11,264 nt of DNA, from NCBI GenBank assembly GCA_016296235.1, contig JAEDJR010000054.1, positions 1 to 11,264 on the forward strand. The letters are read 5' to 3'. Under the pieces are notes generated by a model that searched no databases, was not told where the DNA came from, and saw only the letters and a list, made by a program, of their open reading frames with translations. The translations under genes were made by a program, and so were the position numbers. The stretch comes from Oscillospiraceae bacterium. GTDB lineage: Bacteria > Bacillota > Clostridia > Oscillospirales > Oscillospiraceae. How positions within the stretch are numbered: the stretch's first letter is position 1; each line of letters opens with the position of its first letter. Shown piece after piece: positions 6,877-11,264 of the stretch.

Positions 6877-7284
6877 TCAGGTGTTGAGCACCAGATTGTC
6901 GGTGCCGTTGGCTTCAAATTCGGCAATGTAGTCGTCCATGCGGGAGACCAGCTCGTCGTAGTTCTCCCGGGACACGGGCTGGTAGTCCATATCCCGGCGG
7001 GCCAGCTCCTCCGCCAGAATTTCAAAAAACACCGTGTCCTCATAGTCCATGATGGCCTCATGGATCCCGCCGTCGGCAAAGGCGCGGGAGGGCACGTCCT
7101 CACCTTCCCATTTCTCCACCAGGGCATCCATCCCCGTACCGCGGCACAGGCCGAAGAGCTTGCTTTCCACCTGGTCATAGTCGGTGAACCGGTCGCTGCC
7201 GCGGGTGGAATTCAAAATCCAGTTGCCGATGTACACCAGATCCAGCAGCCGTCGGAATTCCTTTTTGCTCAGCTCGATGTTCAT
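6877..7284 (-). CDS. hypothetical protein, 135 residues
   Basis: Not recognised. Well supported as a gene: ATG at 7282-7284 with AGGAGG eight bases upstream, its own TATAAT promoter and a terminator. The product is acidic and probably soluble and mostly helical, with no signal peptide, membrane segment or cysteine-rich motif. Notable stretches: an N-terminal 'LSKKEFRRLLDLVYIGNWILN' region split by an aromatic cluster, and 'DYEDTVFFEILAEELARRD' at about 81-99, rich in acidic and aromatic residues. Similar small proteins are, as I recall, scattered as hypotheticals in gut Firmicutes and Bacteroidetes. It is divergent from the ddl operon and not co-transcribed with purB. Confidence 0.85.
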   Translation of the reverse strand: MNIELSKKEFRRLLDLVYIGNWILNSTRGSDRFTDYDQVESKLFGLCRGTGMDALVEKWEGEDVPSRAFADGGIHEAIMDYEDTVFFEILAEELARRDMDYQPVSRENYDELVSRMDDYIAEFEANGTDNLVLNT

Positions 7285-7336
7285 GCCACGGGCCTCCTTT
7301 CCCTGGGCGGCTTCTCACCCGCCCGTTGGTCACTCT

Positions 7337-7365
7337 ATTATATACCCGGCGCTGTGAATTTTCCA
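7337..7365 (-). promoter_or_regulatory. promoter of the 135-residue gene
   Basis: On the minus strand, TGGAAA (7365-7360), 17 bases, then TATAAT (7342-7337). The -35 region reads CAGTGGAAAATTC, nearly the same as in the purB promoter. The leader is about 45 bases. Confidence 0.7.
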
Positions 7366-7399
7366 CTGCTAAAATCTCAAATTTTTGTTAAAAATATAC

Positions 7400-7428
7400 T
7401 TGTGTTCCAGGCTTTTTTATCATATGAT
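7400..7428 (+). promoter_or_regulatory. promoter of the ddl operon
   Basis: TTGTGT (7400-7405), a 17-base spacer with a T6 tract, then TATGAT (7423-7428). Transcription would begin near 7435, leaving a leader of about 30 bases before the TTG start at 7467. It lies back to back with the divergent promoter at 7337-7365, about 35 bases apart, in an AT-rich patch. Confidence 0.65.
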
Positions 7429-7466
7429 ATAGAGACTAATGATTTTTAGGAAAAGAGGAAACTCCA

Positions 7467-8534
7467 TTGAGAAAGCTTAGCGTCTGCATCCTGTTCGGCG
7501 GAATCTCTCCGGAACACGAGGTGTCCCTGCGTTCGGCGGAATCAGTGCTGAACAACATCGATCACGAGAAATACAACGTCTTCCCCGTGGGCATCACCAA
7601 GGAAGGCGATTGGATTCTGTTCGGCGGCAAGGACTACGGTATGCTGCCCGCCGGCACCTGGCAGAGCTGCGACAGCAACCGCCGCGCCACTCTTTCCCCG
7701 GTGCATGGCCAGGGGCTTCTGAGCTTTGAAAACGACTGCGTGGTGCGTGAGCGCATCGACGTGGTATTTCCGGTGCTCCACGGCGCCAACGGTGAGGACG
7801 GCGCCATCCAGGGTCTGCTGCAGATCGCAGGCATTCCCTATGTGGGGCCCCATATCGCCGCCTCCGCCGCCTGTATGGACAAGTGCATGACCAAGCTGGT
7901 GGCCGACAGCGCGGGCGTCCGCCAGGCGGACTGGCTTCTGGTCACCCGCAGCGCCTTCGACCACAGCATGGAGGCCGTCTGCGAGCAGGTGGAGCAGAAG
8001 TTCTCCTACCCCGTTTTTGTCAAACCCGCCGGCACCGGCTCCTCCGTGGGCGTCAGCAAGGCCCGGGACCGGGAGGGTCTGGCGCAGGCGCTGGTTACGG
8101 CCCTGTCCTTCGACCGGAAGGTCCTGGTGGAGGAGTTCATCGACGGCCAGGAGGTCGAATGCGCCGTTCTGGGCAACGAGACCCCCATGGCCTCCATCTG
8201 CGGTGAAATCGACGCCGGCGCGGACTTCTATGACTACGACGCCAAGTACGTTTCCGACTGCTCCAACCTCTATATTCCCGCCCGCATCGGCGACGACGTG
8301 GCCGAGCTGGTGCGGGAAACTGCCGTCCGCATCTATGAGGCCCTGGGCTGCTGCGGCCTGAGCCGGGTGGACTTCTTCGTGAAAAAGGACGGCCAGGTGG
8401 TGTTCAACGAGATCAACACCATTCCCGGCTTCACCTCCATCTCCATGTACCCCAAGCTGTTTGAGGCCAGCGGCATCCCCTACTCCCAGCTGATCGACAA
8501 GCTCCTGGAGCTGGCCATGGAGAGCCGCCGATGA
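7467..8534 (+). CDS. ddl: D-alanine--D-alanine ligase
   Basis: ATP-grasp enzyme that joins two D-alanines for peptidoglycan precursors in the cytosol. The 355 residues fit the DdlA-type length. Motifs: GGISPEHEVSL (11-21), HGANGEDG (105-112), FVKPAGTGSSVGVSK (184-198), EEFIDGQEVE (222-231), the omega loop FYDYDAKY (254-261) whose tyrosines and lysine are typical of D-Ala-D-Ala rather than VanA-type D-Ala-D-Lac ligases, and the Mg-binding R300/D302 and NEINTIPGFT (314-323, with E315 and N317). The start codon is TTG at 7467, preceded by AGAGGA seven bases upstream; no in-frame ATG fits the N-terminus 'RKLSVCILFGG'. First gene of a three-gene operon; its stop overlaps the next start (ATGA). Confidence 0.97.
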   Translation: MRKLSVCILFGGISPEHEVSLRSAESVLNNIDHEKYNVFPVGITKEGDWILFGGKDYGMLPAGTWQSCDSNRRATLSPVHGQGLLSFENDCVVRERIDVVFPVLHGANGEDGAIQGLLQIAGIPYVGPHIAASAACMDKCMTKLVADSAGVRQADWLLVTRSAFDHSMEAVCEQVEQKFSYPVFVKPAGTGSSVGVSKARDREGLAQALVTALSFDRKVLVEEFIDGQEVECAVLGNETPMASICGEIDAGADFYDYDAKYVSDCSNLYIPARIGDDVAELVRETAVRIYEALGCCGLSRVDFFVKKDGQVVFNEINTIPGFTSISMYPKLFEASGIPYSQLIDKLLELAMESRR

Positions 8535-8983
8535 CGCAGGAGGTTCTGATTACCCTCCGGGGCAGCCAGATCAACGGCGATGCAGCGCCGGAAACCGTGG
8601 AGCTGATGACCCGGGGCACCATGACCGGGCGCAACGGGAAGTTTGCCATCTCCTATGTGGAGACGGAGCTCACCGGCACCCGCGGCGTCACCAACACCTT
8701 CCTGATTCTGAACCCCCGCCGGGTGGTTCTGACCCGGGAAGGCCCCGTCAAGTCCCGCATGGTCTTTGTGGCGGGTGTCCGGGAGGAATCTCTCTATGAT
8801 CTGGGCTTTGGCAGCCTGCTTCTGGGGATCTTCACCCGGAAAATTGACGTGAACCTGGAAGAAACCGGCGGCCGCCTCTTCATCGACTACACCGTGGAGA
8901 TCGAGCAGTCCCAGACCAGCCGCAACACCTATGAAATTCTCATTGAGCCTGTTTCTAAGGAGGCCGCCCATGCGAAGAGCTGA
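8531..8983 (+). CDS. DUF1934 (YwiB-like) family protein
   Basis: Function not established; the family is a small calycin-like beta-barrel found in Firmicutes. The 150 residues fit, with the typical opening 'VLITLRGSQ', the central 'ISYVETELTGTRGVTNTFLI', 'LTREGPVKSRMVFV', the 'LGFGSLLLGIFTRKID' stretch, and the closing 'GRLFIDYTVEIEQSQTSRNTYEILI' strands. No signal peptide, so probably cytosolic. ATG at 8531 overlaps the ddl stop by four bases (ATGA), so translation is probably coupled. It is a likely passenger or accessory in a cell-wall operon, but no direct role is known to me. Confidence 0.88.
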   Translation: MTQEVLITLRGSQINGDAAPETVELMTRGTMTGRNGKFAISYVETELTGTRGVTNTFLILNPRRVVLTREGPVKSRMVFVAGVREESLYDLGFGSLLLGIFTRKIDVNLEETGGRLFIDYTVEIEQSQTSRNTYEILIEPVSKEAAHAKS

Positions 8984-9437
8984 TCGCGCCGTCACGGATT
9001 TTGACGAAATGCTGGAGATTCTGCAGCGGTGCAGGATTCTCCGTCTCGCCCTCCAGGATGCACAGGGCCTGTATCTGGTTCCCCTGAGTTTTGGCTTTGT
9101 CAACCGGAGCGGCCGGCTGTCCTTCTACATTCACTCGGCCCGGGAGGGGCGAAAGGTTGCCGCCATGACGCCCGGGTGTCCTGTGGCCTTTGAGCTGGAC
9201 TGTGATTTCCGGCTGCAGCCGGCAGAAGTCCCCTGCAAGTACAGCTGTTCCTATGCCAGCCTGACCGGCACGGGACAGGCCTCCCCGGTGACAGACCCGG
9301 CCGAAAAGGCCCTCGGCCTGTCCGCCATCATGGCCCACCAGGCAGGACAGAGCTTTTCATTTTCAGAAAGCCAGACCCAATCCGTAGCCGTGTTCCGCAT
9401 CGACGTGGAGCAGATGAGTGGAAAACAGAAAGCATAA
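8970..9437 (+). CDS. NimA-like pyridoxamine 5'-phosphate oxidase family flavoprotein
   Basis: Split-barrel flavin-binding family that includes the 5-nitroimidazole reductases (Nim). The 155 residues show the family pattern: 'MRRADRAVTDFDEMLEIL' at the N-terminus, 'LALQDAQGLYLVPLSFGF' (27-43), 'LSFYIHSAREGRKVAAM' with His55 at the position of the conserved HSA motif, 'CPVAFELD' and 'YASLTGTGQA', ending 'RIDVEQMSGKQKA'. The ATG at 8970, not the in-frame upstream ATG at 8931, is chosen because AAGGAGG lies six bases before it and the family N-terminus starts here. It overlaps DUF1934 by 14 bases, so it is the third gene of the ddl operon. Membership of the family does not prove nitroimidazole resistance; a redox or cofactor-handling role is equally possible. 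Confidence 0.9.
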   Translation: MRRADRAVTDFDEMLEILQRCRILRLALQDAQGLYLVPLSFGFVNRSGRLSFYIHSAREGRKVAAMTPGCPVAFELDCDFRLQPAEVPCKYSCSYASLTGTGQASPVTDPAEKALGLSAIMAHQAGQSFSFSESQTQSVAVFRIDVEQMSGKQKA

Positions 9438-9481
9438 CGACAAATGGACGCCGAGAATACGGCGTCCATTTGTTGTTATGC
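9432..9481. terminator. long bidirectional terminator hairpin between convergent genes
   Basis: A 22-bp stem (9432-9453 paired with 9460-9481, one G-T wobble) with the six-base loop AGAATA. The stem takes in the TAA stop of the upstream gene (9435-9437). The core 13 bp (9441-9453/9460-9472) is perfect. T-rich sequence sits in the outer stem on both strands, with no long free U-run, so it can serve the plus-strand ddl operon and the minus-strand malic enzyme gene. Confidence 0.75.
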
Positions 9482-9483
9482 AG

Positions 9484-9522
9484 ACCCTCGTGGGCAGCCC
9501 CCTATAGATGGGGCACGAGGGT
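9484..9522. repeat. second strong hairpin of unknown role
   Basis: A 9-bp perfect stem ACCCTCGTG/CACGAGGGT (9484-9492 with 9514-9522) encloses an inner CCCC/GGGG stem (9498-9501 with 9510-9513) and a five-base bulge. No U-tract follows on either strand, so it is not a classic terminator. It abuts the long terminator and could be a small dispersed palindromic element or a 3'-end stabiliser. Confidence 0.55.
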
Positions 9523-9565
9523 GCTCTGCAGATCCCAATGGATCGGTTTGCAGGGAAAAATCGTC

Positions 9566-10738
9566 TTAAATTCTGGCCACGCCGGTCTTGCGGGCGGCTT
9601 CCGCCACGGCCTTGGCCACGGCAGGGCCAACGCGCTTGTCGAAGGCCTTGGGAATGATGTAGTCGGCGGACAGCTCCTCCGGCGCGATCAGGCCGGCCAG
9701 GGCTTCTGCGGCGGCCATTTTCATTTCCTCATTGATATCGGAGGCGCGGACATCGAAGGTGCCCCGGAAAATGCCCGGGAAGGCCAGGACGTTGTTGATC
9801 TGGTTGGGATAGTCGCTGCGGCCCGTGGCGATAACGGCTGCGCCGCCGGCCTTGGCATCGTCGGGGAAGATCTCCGGCGTGGGATTGGCGCAGGCAAAGA
9901 TGATGGCGTCCCGGTTCATGGTCTTGACCATCTCCGTGGTGACGGTGCCGGGAGCGGACACGCCGATGAACACGTCGGCGCCCACCAGCTGCTCTGCCAG
10001 AGAGCCGGGCTTGCGCTCCAGGTTGGTGACCTGGGCCATCTCTTCCTTGATCCAGTTGAGGCCCTCACGGCCTGCATAAATGGCGCCCTTGCGGTCGCAC
10101 ATGGTGACATGCTTGAAGCCGGCGGACAGCAGCAGCTTCACGATGGAAATGGCAGCGGCGCCGGCGCCGGAGGTGACGATCTTCACGTCCTCCTTCTTCT
10201 TGCCCACCACCTTCAGGGCGTTGGTCAGGCCGGCCAGGGTGATGACGGCCGTGCCGTGCTGGTCGTCGTGGAAGATGGGAATATCGCACTTTTCCTTCAG
10301 CTTCCGCTCGATCTCAAAGCAGCGGGGAGCGGAGATGTCCTCCAGGTTGATGCCGCCGAAGGAGCCGGACATCAGATACACAGCGTTGACGAACTCGTCC
10401 ACGTCCTTGGTCTTGACGCACAGAGGGAAGGCGTCCACGCCGCCGAAGGCCTTGAACAGCACGCACTTGCCCTCCATCACCGGCATACCGGCCTCGGGGC
10501 CGATGTCGCCCAGGCCCAGCACGGCGGAGCCGTCGGTGATAACGGCGCACAGGTTGTGCCGGCGGGTCAGCTCATAGGACTTGTTGACGTCCTTCTGGAT
10601 TTCCAGGCAGGGCTGGGCCACGCCGGGGGTATAGGCCAGAGACAAGTCGTCCTTGGTTTCCACGGGAACCGTTGCGATGACTTCGATTTTGCCCTTCCAC
10701 TCGCCATGGAGCCGGAGGGATTCCTTTGCGTAATCCAT
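9566..10738 (-). CDS. malic enzyme (NAD(P)-dependent, decarboxylating)
   Basis: Oxidatively decarboxylates malate to pyruvate and CO2 with NAD(P)+ and a divalent metal. The 390 residues fit the short bacterial form without the C-terminal phosphotransacetylase domain. Motifs: SLAYTPGVAQPC with catalytic Tyr36, TDGSAVLGLGDIGPEAGMPVMEGK with catalytic Lys91, the metal ligands Glu133-Asp134 (NLEDIS) and Asp158 in FHDDQHGTA, and the Rossmann motif GAGAAA (191-196) followed by CDRKG (214-218), whose aspartate hints at NAD preference. The ATG at 10736-10738 has GAGGTG seven bases upstream; an ATG five codons earlier overlaps that site and is rejected. The gene ends opposite the ddl operon at a shared terminator. 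It probably links malate to the pyruvate pool. Confidence 0.96.
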   Translation of the reverse strand: MDYAKESLRLHGEWKGKIEVIATVPVETKDDLSLAYTPGVAQPCLEIQKDVNKSYELTRRHNLCAVITDGSAVLGLGDIGPEAGMPVMEGKCVLFKAFGGVDAFPLCVKTKDVDEFVNAVYLMSGSFGGINLEDISAPRCFEIERKLKEKCDIPIFHDDQHGTAVITLAGLTNALKVVGKKKEDVKIVTSGAGAAAISIVKLLLSAGFKHVTMCDRKGAIYAGREGLNWIKEEMAQVTNLERKPGSLAEQLVGADVFIGVSAPGTVTTEMVKTMNRDAIIFACANPTPEIFPDDAKAGGAAVIATGRSDYPNQINNVLAFPGIFRGTFDVRASDINEEMKMAAAEALAGLIAPEELSADYIIPKAFDKRVGPAVAKAVAEAARKTGVARI

Positions 10739-10820
10739 GTTTTGACACCTCATTATTATATTTTGTTTTGTCTATCGTTTTTATGAAGCACAAAAATATG
10801 ATTGACAGGGTTTCCTCCTG

Positions 10821-10957
10821 CGCTGTCATTGTGAGGAGCGAAGCGACGTGACAATCCGTATCCCAAACGCCGCAAGTTTTTGCGTGCTTCCAAGAATTGG
10901 TCTGTTCAGAGGAACGGATTGCCGCGCCAGTGTGCGCACCGGCTCGCAATGACAGCG
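10821..10957. repeat. palindromic intergenic repeat element (REP/MITE-like)
   Basis: The ends form an inverted repeat: 10821-10835 pairs with 10943-10957 with one mismatch that can be a G-U pair. A second complementary block, ACAATCCGT (10851-10859) and ACGGATTGC (10914-10922), lies inside. The left arm has the GAGGAGCGAAGCGACG motif. The right arm contains its own hairpin (10926-10932 with 10937-10943, loop TGCG, one mismatch). A small CGCAA/TTGCG hairpin lies in the middle (about 10871-10884). From memory, this 'TGTCATTG..GAG..GAAGCGACG..GCAATCCGT' pattern recurs in intergenic DNA of many bacteria. No ORF is present, so it would be mobilised in trans if at all. It occupies half of the 274-base gap between the malic enzyme and larA-like genes; the rest of that gap is AT-rich and shows nothing clear. 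Confidence 0.8.
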
Positions 10958-11012
10958 TTTAGAAAACCTGTAGTTGCTTATGAAAGCCGATCATCATATT
11001 CAAATTTTATTC

Positions 11013-11264
11013 TTAGACGATTCTCGGCAGCGTGGAACCGCCGTAGGGCATGGCCAGCACCGTGGCATCCGGCCCCAGCTTCGCAAAGGCCCGGTTCAGT
11101 GCCGTCTGCACGTCGGGCTGCGGGGTCAGGAAGATGGAACGGACAAACTCGTCCTCCAGATCCGACACCAGGTAGATTTCCGCCTTCTTCAGGGTCATGG
11201 CGATGGCCGCCGCCTTGTGGCCGCCCAGCTGGAAGTCCCGGCCGATGCGCTCGATCATGGCGTC
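11013..11264 (-). CDS. larA: LarA-family (nickel-dependent lactate racemase-like) protein, C-terminal part (runs off right edge)
   Basis: Only the last 83 residues are present. They match the C-terminal domain of LarA/DUF2088 proteins: 'GRDFQLGGHKAAAIAMTLKKAEIYLVSDL', then 'LNRAFAKLGPDATVLAMPYGGSTLPRIV' to the TAA stop at 11013-11015. LarA interconverts L- and D-lactate, or related 2-hydroxyacids, with a nickel-pincer nucleotide made by LarB, LarC and LarE; none of these can be seen here. The family has many non-lactate members, so the substrate is uncertain. The active-site residues lie upstream, outside the window. It is in the same direction as the malic enzyme but 274 bases away with the repeat element between, so separate transcription is likely. 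Confidence 0.8.
   Translation of the reverse strand, partial: DAMIERIGRDFQLGGHKAAAIAMTLKKAEIYLVSDLEDEFVRSIFLTPQPDVQTALNRAFAKLGPDATVLAMPYGGSTLPRIV

Noticed and set aside
5288..6931. Long plus-strand open frame antisense to purB
   Set aside because: Low-complexity His/Gly/Leu/Gln composition, no ribosome site or family motif; purB on the other strand is unmistakable.
7467..8534. VanA-type D-Ala-D-Lac ligase
   Set aside because: The omega loop FYDYDAKY is that of D-Ala-D-Ala ligases, and no vanH/vanX-like neighbours are present.
8931..8969. Longer start for the NimA-like gene
   Set aside because: The AAGGAGG site fits the ATG at 8970, and the extra 13 residues are a frame-shifted reading of DUF1934 codons.
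10755..10760. TATAAT just upstream of the malic enzyme gene (minus strand)
   Set aside because: Transcription would start inside the ribosome site, and no -35 box lies at 16-18 bases. A weaker pair further upstream (CTGTCA, 17 bases, CATAAA) is possible but too poor to annotate.
9470..10786. Plus-strand open frame antisense to the malic enzyme gene
   Set aside because: Same shadow effect; it begins inside the terminator hairpin and lacks recognisable motifs.

Overview
The window looks like chromosomal DNA from a GC-rich, strictly fermentative Clostridia-type Firmicute, most plausibly Oscillospiraceae (Oscillibacter, Dysosmobacter or Flavonifractor-like). This is inferred from strong AGGAGG-type ribosome binding sites, sigma-A-like promoters with TATAAT boxes, GC-rich codon use, and a gene set typical of gut clostridia: DUF1934 next to Ddl, a NimA-like flavoprotein, a LarA-family protein and a short bacterial malic enzyme. 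No genome match was possible, so the genus is a guess. Nothing suggests a phage, plasmid or genomic island.

Region 1 (1-5215, minus strand) is a four-gene operon. A near-consensus promoter at 5187-5215 reads into a zinc-dependent sorbose-1-phosphate-reductase-like dehydrogenase. It is followed by the E2 (three lipoyl domains), the E3 and the start of the E1 of a 2-oxoacid (or acetoin-type) dehydrogenase complex. E1 runs off the left edge. Gaps are 37, 18 and 51 bases. The likely scheme is that the sugar or polyol dehydrogenase makes or consumes a keto intermediate, and the lipoyl complex oxidatively cleaves a keto compound to an acyl-CoA plus NADH. The true substrate cannot be read from the sequence.

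Region 2 (5249-7365, minus strand) holds two separately promoted genes: purB (adenylosuccinate lyase) and a 135-residue protein of unknown function. Each has its own TATAAT promoter, with a hairpin terminator between them.

Region 3 (7400-9481, plus strand) is a compact operon divergent from region 2: ddl (D-Ala-D-Ala ligase, TTG start), a DUF1934/YwiB-like protein and a NimA-like flavin-binding protein. The genes overlap by 4 and 14 bases, so they are probably translationally coupled. The operon ends in an unusually long hairpin shared with the convergent malic enzyme gene, and a second complex hairpin lies beside it.

Region 4 (9566-11264, minus strand) carries a malic enzyme, a 137-base palindromic repeat element of the 'GTCATTG...GAGCGAAGCGACG' type, and the C-terminal end of a LarA-family (lactate-racemase-like) protein that runs off the right edge. 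There is no gene-free stretch longer than 300 bases; the largest gap (10739-11012) holds the repeat element.

Most of the window is ordinary metabolism. The points that merit a second look are the unassigned SorE-like/E1-E2-E3 operon with its cysteine-rich, recently duplicated lipoyl domains, the palindromic repeat, and the regulatory hairpins.
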